This document shows, piece after piece, positions 9,976 through 18,788 of a stretch of DNA of 64,000 nucleotides (positions within the stretch are counted from its first letter, which is position 1; every line of letters starts with the position of its first letter). A program made the translations under genes and the position numbers. Source of the DNA: an uncultured Pelagibacteraceae bacterium (GTDB lineage Bacteria > Pseudomonadota > Alphaproteobacteria > Pelagibacterales > Pelagibacteraceae); contig CACJTS010000003.1 of assembly GCA_902596355.1 (NCBI GenBank), positions 40,072 to 104,071 of the forward strand. The letters are read 5' to 3'. The notes under the pieces were generated by a model. That model saw only the letters and a list, made by a program, of their open reading frames with translations. It did no database searches and was not told the origin of the DNA.

Positions 9976-12973
9976 TTAACCTCTCATTTTTTTCATCATA
10001 AAAAATTGGATTCGCAACAGTGACATTAATATTTTTATTTTCCATAGGCACAAAAAGTTTTTTTCCCATCATATCTTTTCCACCTCTAACTACTGCAAGT
10101 GCTATTGATTTCTTTAGGTTTGGACTAAAATAACTTGAAGTTACATGTCCAAGCATTTCTACTGGACTTTGATTTAACTTAGAAACTATTTGTGCTCCTT
10201 CTTCTAAAACAATATTTGGATCATCAGTTAATAAACCTACTAATTGCTTTCTATCTTCTCTCATTGTATCAGATCTATAAAGAGATCTTTTTCCTATGAA
10301 ATCGTATTTCTTCTTGCTTACTATCCAATCCATTTGAAGATCGATAGGAGTCATTGTTCCATCTGTATCTTGTCCAACAATAATAAAACCTTTTTCTGCT
10401 CTTAATAAGTGCATTGTCTCAGTCCCATAAGGAGTAATGTTAAACTCTTTACCTGCCTCTATACACTTTTCCCATAAATCTTTTCCATAACTTGCTTGAA
10501 CATTGATTTCGTAACTGTGTTCTCCAGTAAAACTAATTCTCATTATTCTACATTGAACATTGCCAATTTTCGATTCTTTAAATGACATGTGCGGAAAGTT
10601 TTCATCTGATAAATCTAAATCAGGAATTATTTTTTTAAGAATTTTTTTACTATTAGGTCCGCATAAACTCGCTGTAGCATAATGATCTGTTACAGAGGTT
10701 AAATAAACATCAAGCTCAGGCCATTCTGTTTGAAGATAGTCTTCAAGTTTACCTAAAACATTTGCTGCTCCACCAGTTGTTGTGGTCATGATGTAATGAT
10801 TTTCACCTAATCTTGTTGTAACTCCATCATCATAAACCATACCATCTTCATTTAGCATTAACCCATATCTACATTTCCCTATAGCTAATTTTGACCAAGC
10901 ATTTGTATAAACTCTATTTAAGAATTCAGAAGCATCACTTCCTTGAATATCAATTTTACCAAGAGTAGAGGCATCCAGTATACCAGCACTTTCTCTAGCA
11001 GCTTTACTTTCTCTTTGAACTGCTTGATGCATAGTTTCTCCGTTAATAGGGTAGTACCATGCTCTCTTCCATTGTCCGACATTTTCAAATTCAGCTTTAT
11101 TTTCAACATGCCAATCATTCATTGGCGTTCTTCTAAAAATATCAAAAAACTTTCCTACATTTCGACCTACAATAGTTCCAAATGTTAATGGTGTGTAAGG
11201 AGGTCTAAATGTAGTGGTTCCTAATTCTCCCATTTTAACGCCTGCTGTATCTGCAATTATGCCTAACGCATGCATATTTCCTAGTTTACCTTGATCAGTT
11301 CCCATACCGGTAGTCGTGTATCTTTTAACATGCTCAATAGATCTAAAACCTTCTCTTAATGCTAATTTTATATCTTTAGCAGTTGCATCGTTTTGATAAT
11401 CTACAAATGGTTTAGTTTTGCCTATAGGTTTATCCGAAGGTAGTAACCAAATATTTCTTTTTGAATTTTCCTGATCAATCTCAACTTTAATACCATCTAA
11501 ATCTGTTTCATTAATATTAAGAGTATCTTTAATTTTTTGATTTAGATTTTTAATGATTTCGTCAATTTTAAAATCTCCACCACAAGATCCTACACTTATT
11601 TGTTCAGATGTATTCTGATTTGGTAAGAAAACTTTTTTTTCTTCATCAAATTTAAGTTTACTACCTGATTGTGTATATAAATGTACAGCAGGTGTCCAGC
11701 CACCAGCAACTCCTAAGCAATCACACGAAATAGAAATTTTACTTCCAGTCACTGAAGTACCATCATTAGATAGTTTCATTATTGAAATACTATTTAGTCT
11801 TTTATAACCAGTTGTATCAACAATTGAGTGTGACCAGTAAATTTTAATACCTGCTTCTTTTACTTTTTTAACAATTTTACTTTCGGATTGTTCTCTAATA
11901 TCAATTATTGCTTCAACATTGATACCTTTATTGTATAGTGAAATAGCACTTTCGTAGGCACTATCATTATTAGTAAAAAAGACATTTTTACTACCACACG
12001 CAACACCATAAAATTCACTGTATTTTTTTATTGCAGATGAAAGCATTATTCCTGGTCTATCATTATTATTAAATATCAAAGGTCTTTCTAATGCACCTGT
12101 AGCTAAAATAACTTTCTTAGCTCTAATTTTAAGAAGTCTTTGTCTGATTTTATTTGTTTTATCTTTTGCCTCTAAATGATCAGTTAGATTTTCTCTAGCC
12201 AAAAGATAATTATATTGATGATAAGCAGCTACACTTGTTCTAGTTTTTATTTCAAGATTTTTAATATTTTTAAGTTTCTCTATTTCTTTTTTTAACCATT
12301 CAGAAGGAGTTTTATTATCAATTTTGTTAAATTCGTTATTTTCAAAAATAGTTGAGCCACCAAGTTCATTTTTTTCATCAACTAGCAATGTTCTAAAATT
12401 ATTTTTAGCTGCATTTTTTGCTGCTAATATTCCTGATATACCTGCACCTACAACCAATACATCACAGTGAATATTACGGTGGTCATAAATGTCAGGGTCA
12501 CTTGATGTTGGTGATTTCCCCAAACCTGCTGAGTGTCGTATGAAAAATTCATATTTCTCCCAGAAACTAGCAGGCCACATAAATGTTTTGTAATAAAAAC
12601 CTGCTGGAAAAAAAGGTGAGAGAAAATTGTTTATTCCACCAATATCAAATTCAACACTAGGCCAACAATTTTGACTTGATGCCTCCAAACCTTCATAAAT
12701 CTCTACTTCAGTAGCTCTAACATTGGGTTCCGTTCTGTTGGTACCAGGGTTTATTTGAACAATAGCATTTGGCTCCTCTGAACCTGAAGTCATAATTCCT
12801 CTTGGTCTATGATATTTAAAACTTCTTCCAACTAAATGAACATCATTTGCAAGTAATGCTGATGCTAAAGTATCGCCTTTAAATCCATGGTAAGTTTTGC
12901 CATTAAATTTAAAGGAAATTCTATTAGTTTCATCGATGTATTCGCTAGATTTTACTCTTAAGTTTTTAGTCAT
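9968..12973 (-). CDS. soxA: Sarcosine oxidase alpha subunit
   Basis: A subunit of about 1000 residues. It has an N-terminal 2Fe-2S-ferredoxin-like segment (ISFKFNGKTYHGFKGDTLA), an FAD/NAD-binding Rossmann domain (DVLVVGAGISGILAAKNAA), and a C-terminal T-protein-like (GcvT) folate domain with GILDASTLGKIDIQG and FTGEHSYEINV. It oxidatively demethylates sarcosine to glycine, producing methylene-THF and H2O2. I chose ATG 12973, one base after the soxD stop; the frame runs back to a GTG at 12997 inside soxD. With glyA in the same window it supports a role in one-carbon oxidation. Confidence 0.95.
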   Translation of the reverse strand: MTKNLRVKSSEYIDETNRISFKFNGKTYHGFKGDTLASALLANDVHLVGRSFKYHRPRGIMTSGSEEPNAIVQINPGTNRTEPNVRATEVEIYEGLEASSQNCWPSVEFDIGGINNFLSPFFPAGFYYKTFMWPASFWEKYEFFIRHSAGLGKSPTSSDPDIYDHRNIHCDVLVVGAGISGILAAKNAAKNNFRTLLVDEKNELGGSTIFENNEFNKIDNKTPSEWLKKEIEKLKNIKNLEIKTRTSVAAYHQYNYLLARENLTDHLEAKDKTNKIRQRLLKIRAKKVILATGALERPLIFNNNDRPGIMLSSAIKKYSEFYGVACGSKNVFFTNNDSAYESAISLYNKGINVEAIIDIREQSESKIVKKVKEAGIKIYWSHSIVDTTGYKRLNSISIMKLSNDGTSVTGSKISISCDCLGVAGGWTPAVHLYTQSGSKLKFDEEKKVFLPNQNTSEQISVGSCGGDFKIDEIIKNLNQKIKDTLNINETDLDGIKVEIDQENSKRNIWLLPSDKPIGKTKPFVDYQNDATAKDIKLALREGFRSIEHVKRYTTTGMGTDQGKLGNMHALGIIADTAGVKMGELGTTTFRPPYTPLTFGTIVGRNVGKFFDIFRRTPMNDWHVENKAEFENVGQWKRAWYYPINGETMHQAVQRESKAARESAGILDASTLGKIDIQGSDASEFLNRVYTNAWSKLAIGKCRYGLMLNEDGMVYDDGVTTRLGENHYIMTTTTGGAANVLGKLEDYLQTEWPELDVYLTSVTDHYATASLCGPNSKKILKKIIPDLDLSDENFPHMSFKESKIGNVQCRIMRISFTGEHSYEINVQASYGKDLWEKCIEAGKEFNITPYGTETMHLLRAEKGFIIVGQDTDGTMTPIDLQMDWIVSKKKYDFIGKRSLYRSDTMREDRKQLVGLLTDDPNIVLEEGAQIVSKLNQSPVEMLGHVTSSYFSPNLKKSIALAVVRGGKDMMGKKLFVPMENKNINVTVANPIFYDEKNERLNA

Positions 12974-12974
12974 T

Positions 12975-13250
12975 TTATTGAGAAGGTGGTTTTTCACCCA
13001 TTTTATAAATTGCTTTTATTTCATCGTTAGAAGTATCTCTAATCATATTAAACCATTTACGACAACCATGTGCATGGTTCCATCTTTCAAATTGAACACC
13101 TTTTATATTTTTTCTCATAAATAAATATTCTGCCCACTCATCATCACTTAATTCTGTTGGTTGCTTAGGTCTTTCGATATGAGCTTCACCACCAGCCTTA
13201 AATTCTTGCTGATCTCTTTCTCCACAGTATGGACAGTTTATTAAAAACAT
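12975..13250 (-). CDS. soxD: Sarcosine oxidase delta subunit
   Basis: A 91-residue zinc-binding subunit. The CPYCGERDQQEF motif near the N-terminus and the later HAHGCRKWF segment give the ligands expected for SoxD. The conserved EWAEYLFMRKNIKG helix is present. It starts on the overlapping TAATG of the soxB stop and ends one base before the soxA ATG, giving tight coupling within soxBDAG. Confidence 0.93.
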   Translation of the reverse strand: MFLINCPYCGERDQQEFKAGGEAHIERPKQPTELSDDEWAEYLFMRKNIKGVQFERWNHAHGCRKWFNMIRDTSNDEIKAIYKMGEKPPSQ

Positions 13251-14503
13251 TAATGAGCAACCGCTGCTGCACCATGTTCATCAACAAGGTCACCGCTTAC
13301 AAATCTATTTAAATTAAATGCAGCATTAAGTTTGTGAGGTTCATCGTTTGCAATAGTATGAGCAAATAAATCTCCAGATCCAGGAGTTGCTTTAAATCCT
13401 CCAGTACCCCAACCACAATTAAAATATAATCCTTTAATTGAAGTTTTACTTAAAATTGGACTAGCGTCAGGACAAATATCTACTATTCCTCCCCATTGTC
13501 TTAACATTCTCATTCTACTGAAAATTGGATATAATTCTAAAATTGCATTTAGTGTTCCTTCAACTATTTGATGACTACCTTTTTGAGTATAAGAAACATA
13601 ATCATCCGTTCCAGCACCAATGACCAGTTCTCCTTTGTCAGATTGACTAACATAAGCATGTACTGCGTTAGACATTACAACTGTATCAATAATTGGTTTT
13701 ACAGGTTCAGAAACTAAAGCCTGTAAAGGTTTACTTTCAAGGGGAAGTCTTAGACCAGCCATATTAGCTATTACACTAGAATGACCAGCTGCAACTACAC
13801 CAACTTTTTTAGTTTTTATAAATCCTTTTGTTGTTTCTATTCCCTCAACACTATCTCCATTTCTTTTTATCCCTTTAACTTCACAATTTTGAATAATATC
13901 AACACCCATTGCATCAGCTCCTCTAGCATATCCCCAAGCAACCGCGTCGTGTCTTGCTGTACCAGCTCTACGTTGTAGAGTTCCTCCTAAAACAGGGTAT
14001 CTAATATCTGGTGATGTATTTATAATTGGACAAAATTTTTTAACTTCTTCTGTGCTCAAGTAGACTGCGTCAATTCCATTTAGTCTATTAGCATGGGTTC
14101 GTCTTTTTAAATCTCTAACATCTTGCAAATTATGTGCAAGGTTCATTACACCTCTTTGACTAAACATTACATTATAGTTTAGTTCTTGAGATAAACCTTC
14201 CCAAATTTTTAATGCATGATCATATAATCCTGCACTGGCGTCCCATAAATAATTTGATCTAATAATTGTAGTATTCCGTCCAGTATTTCCTCCACCAATC
14301 CAACCTTTCTCGACTATGGCAATATTATTCATATTGTGTTTTTTTGCTAAATAGTAGGCTGTTGCTAATCCGTGGCCACCACCACCAACAATAACTGCAT
14401 CGTACTCTTTTTTAGGAGCAGGATCTTTCCACGCTCTATGCCAATTTTCATGATATGAAAGAGCATTTTTGATTAACGAAAATACTGAGTACTTATTTCT
14501 CAT
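13250..14503 (-). CDS. soxB: Sarcosine oxidase beta subunit
   Basis: The FAD-containing catalytic subunit (417 aa) of heterotetrameric sarcosine oxidase. The N-terminal Rossmann motif [19 protein letters not shown], the [10 protein letters not shown] flavin-contact segment, and the C-terminal [17 protein letters not shown] are family hallmarks. It is the first gene of the minus-strand soxBDAG unit. Its promoter must share the 67-bp gap with the divergent tRNA-Ser. No glycine-riboswitch fold is apparent in that gap. Confidence 0.95.
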   Translation of the reverse strand: MRNKYSVFSLIKNALSYHENWHRAWKDPAPKKEYDAVIVGGGGHGLATAYYLAKKHNMNNIAIVEKGWIGGGNTGRNTTIIRSNYLWDASAGLYDHALKIWEGLSQELNYNVMFSQRGVMNLAHNLQDVRDLKRRTHANRLNGIDAVYLSTEEVKKFCPIINTSPDIRYPVLGGTLQRRAGTARHDAVAWGYARGADAMGVDIIQNCEVKGIKRNGDSVEGIETTKGFIKTKKVGVVAAGHSSVIANMAGLRLPLESKPLQALVSEPVKPIIDTVVMSNAVHAYVSQSDKGELVIGAGTDDYVSYTQKGSHQIVEGTLNAILELYPIFSRMRMLRQWGGIVDICPDASPILSKTSIKGLYFNCGWGTGGFKATPGSGDLFAHTIANDEPHKLNAAFNLNRFVSGDLVDEHGAAAVAH

Positions 14504-14530
14504 AATAATTGAATAATTACTTTATATATA

Positions 14531-14558
14531 TTGAATTTTCAATACAATCGCTTAATAC
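14531..14558 (+). promoter_or_regulatory. Candidate sigma70 promoter of tRNA-Ser
   Basis: A TTGAAT box (14531-14536), 16-bp spacer and TAATAC box (14553-14558) lie 12 bp before the first tRNA base. The -35 is good and the -10 is weak; both are inferred only from sequence. The divergent soxB promoter must overlap this region. Confidence 0.35.
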
Positions 14559-14570
14559 ACAATGTCATAT

Positions 14571-14662
14571 GGAAGAGTGGGTGAGAGGCTGAAACCAGTC
14601 GTTTGCTAAATGACCGTGCGAGGAAACTTGTACCGAGGGTTCGAATCCCTCCTCTTCCGCCA
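14571..14662 (+). tRNA. serX: tRNA-Ser (anticodon GCT)
   Basis: The seven-base acceptor stem GGAAGAG pairs with CTCTTCC (14652-14658). The discriminator is G and CCA is encoded. The anticodon stem GTCGT/ATGAC closes the loop TTGCTAA with anticodon GCT (Ser AGC/AGU). The long variable arm is that of a class II tRNA, and the T-loop TTCGAAT is standard. The 3' CCA directly abuts the stop codon of the opposite-strand slt gene. The symbol follows common usage for this isoacceptor. Confidence 0.95.
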
Positions 14663-16888
14663 CTAAAATAGAGGCTGATCTATAAAAAAGTTTTTCATAG
14701 TTACAGGACGCTGTTCCAAAATATATCTATAGACATTATAATTTTCCATCACTCGCTGAACGTAATTTCTTGTTTCTCTAAATTTTATCAACTCAACCCA
14801 ATCAACATAATCAACTTGTTTTTTTTGCGGATCTTTATTTATTTTTTTCCAATATTTAACTCTATTGGGTCCAGCATTATAAGCAGCGACTGCAAAAGGG
14901 TAGGCACCATCATATTGTAGAATTAAACCCGCAATATAATGTGAGCCTAAATTGATATTATATTCTGGATCAGTGGTTAATCTTGATTTTGAATAAGGAA
15001 GTTTGGCTTGTTTTGAAACTAATTTTGCTGTGTAAGGCATCAATTGCATTAATCCTTTTGCTCCAGCATGACTATTAGCTTCTAAATCAAATTCACTTTC
15101 TTGTCTAATTATAGATAAGATTAAAGCACTCTCTGGAATTTTTCTTTTATTAATATATTTAGGAGTACTAATTATTGGATAATTGTATTTATTGTGAAAT
15201 CTTTTTTGATAAGATGCAATTTTTGAAACCTGAATAGCAAAGTCATATCTATTTATACTTGTGGCTAATTCTGCAGCCAAAACCTCACTACCTTTTGCTA
15301 TATTATCATTAGCCAAATGTCTTAAAATATGTTTTGTATATTTATCTTTCTTTAATTCATTTAGAAGATAAGAAATTTTTACAAGCTCTTTATTAAAAAA
15401 TTGAATTCTATATTTTGGGTCAATTTCCATATCTTTTTCTAACTCAAATTTTCCATTTGGATTTAATTTTAAAAAAGCTAGCTGACCATAGTAAGTAGTA
15501 AGATATTTTGTGGCTTCTTTGTACCAAGTATTTGATTGCTCTATTTCGCCTATTTTTTCATATGCTCTTCCAAGCCAATAAGCACCCCTAGACAAGCTTA
15601 TTGGATAACTAACATTTTCATAAAAATTTTTAAAATGATCTTTAGCAGTCATTGGATCATTTAAAAAACTTAAAGCTATCCAGCCGCTCATCCATTCTGC
15701 AGCAGCATATTCAGATCCTTCAGTCATTCCATGATTGCTTGAAATTTTATAGGAAATTTCAAATTTTTTTTTATAAAGCAATGCTCTTGAGATAATTTCT
15801 CTTTCTTTCCACCATTTGTCAGGTCTAACTAAATACTCTTTATCATTTCTTATTTTCAATAAGATTTCAGCTGAAGAGTCTACACGTCTTTTTTTTCTTC
15901 TCCATTTCAATCGATCATAGTTTAAACCTGCATCATTCTTAAATTTTTGTGGAACATTTGCTATAGCCTGGTCAACTCCATAGCCTTTACTCATTAAAAG
16001 GTATCTCGCGTTATATAAAAGTTCATAATCTTTTGGCAGATATCTTATTAATCTTTGTAAATCCCAACGATCACCATTCCAAGCTAAATAATCAGCTCGT
16101 TTAATATAGTCATCTGCTTTTAAATATTTTTTATATTTTTTTCTAAAATATTTTAATTCGTTTTTAGATAAATCTGCTGTTACCCAACCTTCTTTAATTA
16201 GTTTTATACCCTTATTTTTGTCTCCAATTAAAATATGGCTTTCTCCAAGTATCATTTTTCCATAACCACTTAAAGGATCCTTTTCTCCAAACCAATTTAT
16301 TATTTTTTTAGGTGAAACACTTTCTGTTGATAGTTTATGTTCAGCAAGATATTTAACTCTACTTATTCTAGGATAATCTAAATTTTTATTTAAAAAAACT
16401 TGATATTCGTAAAAGGAAGCTTGGTTACCAGACGTTAAAAGATGTCTCCATTGTATAAAATTATAAATTGAGTTGTCTTTTGCTTTTTTTGCTATTTTAA
16501 GCGCAGATGACCATTTACCTTTCTGCATTTCTGAAATAGCTTTTTTCGCCAATCCAAAGTCTTTTTTACTATAATATCTTGAAATCTTAACTCTCTTAGT
16601 AGTATTAATGCCAGCTACTGTTGGTTTTTTTTTTGGTATTTTAAAACTTAACTTTTTTTCTTTTAAAACCAACTCTTTTTTAACAACCACTTCTTCAATT
16701 TTAACTTCTTTAGTTCTTGAGGGTTTCTTTAAAGGTTTAAGGATATTTATAGAGATTTTCTTTTGAATTTCTTCTTTACTTAATGCAGGTTTTTTTAAGG
16801 GTACAACTGAATTGATTTCAGCAGTGACCTTATTTGAAAGCATTAATATTGATACAGTGAAACTTAAAAATAATATTTTTTTTAGCAT
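14663..16888 (-). CDS. slt: Soluble lytic murein transglycosylase (Slt70-like)
   Basis: A 741-residue periplasmic enzyme that cleaves the MurNAc-GlcNAc bond of peptidoglycan to 1,6-anhydro products. It has an N-terminal signal peptide (cleavage likely near residue 23), a Lys/Pro-rich linker, a long alpha-superhelical U-domain, and a C-terminal SLT domain. That domain carries the catalytic Glu in LILSIIRQESEFD, then AGAKGLMQLMPYTAK and AVAAYNAGPNRVKYW. Its stop touches the tRNA-Ser 3' end. It diverges from dapA over 43 bp. Confidence 0.9.
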   Translation of the reverse strand: MLKKILFLSFTVSILMLSNKVTAEINSVVPLKKPALSKEEIQKKISINILKPLKKPSRTKEVKIEEVVVKKELVLKEKKLSFKIPKKKPTVAGINTTKRVKISRYYSKKDFGLAKKAISEMQKGKWSSALKIAKKAKDNSIYNFIQWRHLLTSGNQASFYEYQVFLNKNLDYPRISRVKYLAEHKLSTESVSPKKIINWFGEKDPLSGYGKMILGESHILIGDKNKGIKLIKEGWVTADLSKNELKYFRKKYKKYLKADDYIKRADYLAWNGDRWDLQRLIRYLPKDYELLYNARYLLMSKGYGVDQAIANVPQKFKNDAGLNYDRLKWRRKKRRVDSSAEILLKIRNDKEYLVRPDKWWKEREIISRALLYKKKFEISYKISSNHGMTEGSEYAAAEWMSGWIALSFLNDPMTAKDHFKNFYENVSYPISLSRGAYWLGRAYEKIGEIEQSNTWYKEATKYLTTYYGQLAFLKLNPNGKFELEKDMEIDPKYRIQFFNKELVKISYLLNELKKDKYTKHILRHLANDNIAKGSEVLAAELATSINRYDFAIQVSKIASYQKRFHNKYNYPIISTPKYINKRKIPESALILSIIRQESEFDLEANSHAGAKGLMQLMPYTAKLVSKQAKLPYSKSRLTTDPEYNINLGSHYIAGLILQYDGAYPFAVAAYNAGPNRVKYWKKINKDPQKKQVDYVDWVELIKFRETRNYVQRVMENYNVYRYILEQRPVTMKNFFIDQPLF

Positions 16889-16931
16889 AATCTTTTAGTA
16901 TATGAATCTTTAAACTATGTTATAAGTATTT

Positions 16932-17813
16932 ATGTTCAAAGGATCAAATGTTGCTTTAATTACACCATTTAAAAATAATGCTCTAGATGAGGAGGCGTAT
17001 ATAAAATTAATACATTTCCACATTGATAATGGTACCAACGGACTTGTTCCAGCTGGTACAACTGGTGAATCTCCCACGTTAAGTCATGATGAACATCAAA
17101 GAGTTATAGATTTATGTATAAAAGAAAGTAATGGAAAAATTCCAGTTATCGCTGGGACAGGGTCAAACTCAACAGAAGAAGCAATTTCTTTAACCACACA
17201 TGCAGAAAAAGCAGGAGCTAACGGTGCTTTGATAGTTACCCCTTATTACAATAAACCAACCCAAGAAGGCTTGTATCAACATTATAAAGCAATTAATGAC
17301 AAATGCGGCATTCCAATTATAATTTATAATATTCCTGGCAGATCTGTGATTGATATGTCAGTAGACACAATGGCCAGACTGTATGAATTAAAAAATATAG
17401 TCGGTGTTAAAGATGCAACAGGTGATTTAGATAGAGTTAATCAGACACTTGAAAAAATGGGTAAAGATTTTATTCAATTAACAGGTAATGATGACAATGC
17501 TTTTGAATTTAATAAACGTGGTGGGGTAGGTACTATTAGTGTAACAGCAAATATTGCACCTAAACTTTGTTCAGATTTTCAAAAATTCTCTAAATCAGGC
17601 ACTGATAACGAAATGAAAGAAGCAGAAAGATTGGATAAAATATTACAACCAGTTCATCATTCAATGTTTATTGAGAGCAATCCTAGTCCTGTAAAATATG
17701 CTGCAAAACTTTTAGAACTTTGTGATGATAATGTAAGATTACCACTTGTAAAAGTAACAGAGACAACAAAAGAAATTGTAAAAAAAGCTCTTCAGTCTGC
17801 TAAGTTAATTTAA
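16932..17813 (+). CDS. dapA: 4-hydroxy-tetrahydrodipicolinate synthase
   Basis: First committed step of lysine/diaminopimelate synthesis from pyruvate and aspartate semialdehyde. The 293-residue protein has [15 protein letters not shown], the YNIPGRS segment (Tyr132) and the Schiff-base Lys160 in [16 protein letters not shown] hexamer at 16921-16926 lies only 5 nt before the ATG, so the mRNA may be leaderless. The stop overlaps smpB (TAATG), a conserved neighbour in alphaproteobacteria. Confidence 0.95.
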   Translation: MFKGSNVALITPFKNNALDEEAYIKLIHFHIDNGTNGLVPAGTTGESPTLSHDEHQRVIDLCIKESNGKIPVIAGTGSNSTEEAISLTTHAEKAGANGALIVTPYYNKPTQEGLYQHYKAINDKCGIPIIIYNIPGRSVIDMSVDTMARLYELKNIVGVKDATGDLDRVNQTLEKMGKDFIQLTGNDDNAFEFNKRGGVGTISVTANIAPKLCSDFQKFSKSGTDNEMKEAERLDKILQPVHHSMFIESNPSPVKYAAKLLELCDDNVRLPLVKVTETTKEIVKKALQSAKLI

Positions 17814-18283
17814 TGAACAAAAAAACCAATCATGGTTTGAAAATCATTTGTTTAAACAGAAAAGCTAGTTTTAACTATTTTTTTGAAGATCTTTTTGAAA
17901 CTGGAATTGTTTTAAAGGGATCAGAGATTAAATCAATAAGAGAGGGAAAGGTAAATATCGCTGACTCCTATGCTGTTGAAAAGGGAGGTGAAATTGTTTT
18001 AATTAATTCACATATATCTCCATACAAGCAAGCCAGTTACTCTAATCATAACCCAACCGATGATAGAAAATTGCTTCTTAATAAAAAAGAAATAAATAAA
18101 TTAATAGGTAAAATGCAAAGAGATGGTTTCACATTAGTTCCAACAAAAATGTATTTTAAAAAAGGAAAGGTCAAAATAGAATTAGCTGTTGCTAAAGGCA
18201 AAAAGCAATATGATAAAAGAGCAACAAAAAAAAGTAGAGATTGGAATCGTGAAAAGGCAAGATATATTAGAAAATCAAGCTAA
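17813..18283 (+). CDS. smpB: SsrA-binding protein SmpB
   Basis: Partner of tmRNA in trans-translation ribosome rescue. The 156 residues include the OB-fold motif [26 protein letters not shown] and the basic tail [20 protein letters not shown], which enters the mRNA channel. It overlaps dapA by one base. Its 3' end overlaps the probable folK start by 35 nt in another frame. Confidence 0.95.
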   Translation: MNKKTNHGLKIICLNRKASFNYFFEDLFETGIVLKGSEIKSIREGKVNIADSYAVEKGGEIVLINSHISPYKQASYSNHNPTDDRKLLLNKKEINKLIGKMQRDGFTLVPTKMYFKKGKVKIELAVAKGKKQYDKRATKKSRDWNREKARYIRKSS

Positions 18284-18767
18284 AATTGTTTTTTTAGGGA
18301 TAGGTTCAAATTTAGGTTTAAGAAAAAGAAATATAGAAAAAGCAAAATTTTTATTAGCAGAACATAACTTAGATGTTCTCTCGGTATCTAGTTATTATGA
18401 AACCCCTTCCTGGCCTGACCCAAGAAAACCTAGGTTCTTAAATATAATTTTAAAATTAAAATGCTATTATAGTCCTCAAGAACTATTAAAAATATGTAAA
18501 TCTATAGAAAATCAATTAGGTAGAAAAAAAGCGAAAAAAAATGCTCCTCGTACATGTGATTTAGATATAATCGATTTTAATAATTTGGTATCAAAAAAAA
18601 ACTCTAAGATTAATTTACCTCATAAAATGATGCACAAAAGAAACTTTGTATTACTTCCATTATTTGAGATTCAAAAGAATTGGACCCATCCTGATAAACA
18701 AATTGATGTTAAAACCTTGATTTCTCTGCTTCCTGATAGAGACATTAGATCTATTAAACAAATTTGA
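18249..18767 (+). CDS. folK: 2-amino-4-hydroxy-6-hydroxymethyldihydropteridine pyrophosphokinase
   Basis: HPPK of folate synthesis, transferring pyrophosphate from ATP to hydroxymethyl-dihydropterin. Visible motifs are [41 protein letters not shown], the catalytic [11 protein letters not shown] and [16 protein letters not shown]. There is no ATG at the right place. I chose GTG 18249 (172 aa), which overlaps smpB by 35 nt. A TTG at 18189 would extend the overlap to 95 nt. The start is uncertain, the identity is not. Confidence 0.9.
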   Translation: MKRQDILENQAKIVFLGIGSNLGLRKRNIEKAKFLLAEHNLDVLSVSSYYETPSWPDPRKPRFLNIILKLKCYYSPQELLKICKSIENQLGRKKAKKNAPRTCDLDIIDFNNLVSKKNSKINLPHKMMHKRNFVLLPLFEIQKNWTHPDKQIDVKTLISLLPDRDIRSIKQI

Positions 18768-18775
18768 TTTAATGG

Positions 18776-18781
18776 TATAAT
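18776..18781 (+). promoter_or_regulatory. Perfect -10 box 7 nt before the rsh start
   Basis: TATAAT is followed by exactly seven bases and then the rsh ATG at 18789. A start site at the usual distance would fall on or beside the initiation codon, implying a leaderless or near-leaderless mRNA. No strong -35 is seen (an ATTAAA-like hexamer lies about 17 bp upstream). Confidence 0.4.
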
Positions 18782-18788
18782 ATCTATT

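Noticed and set aside
14504..14570. Possible glycine riboswitch ahead of soxBDAG
   Set aside because: The gap is only 67 bp, AT-rich, and shows no glycine-aptamer motifs.
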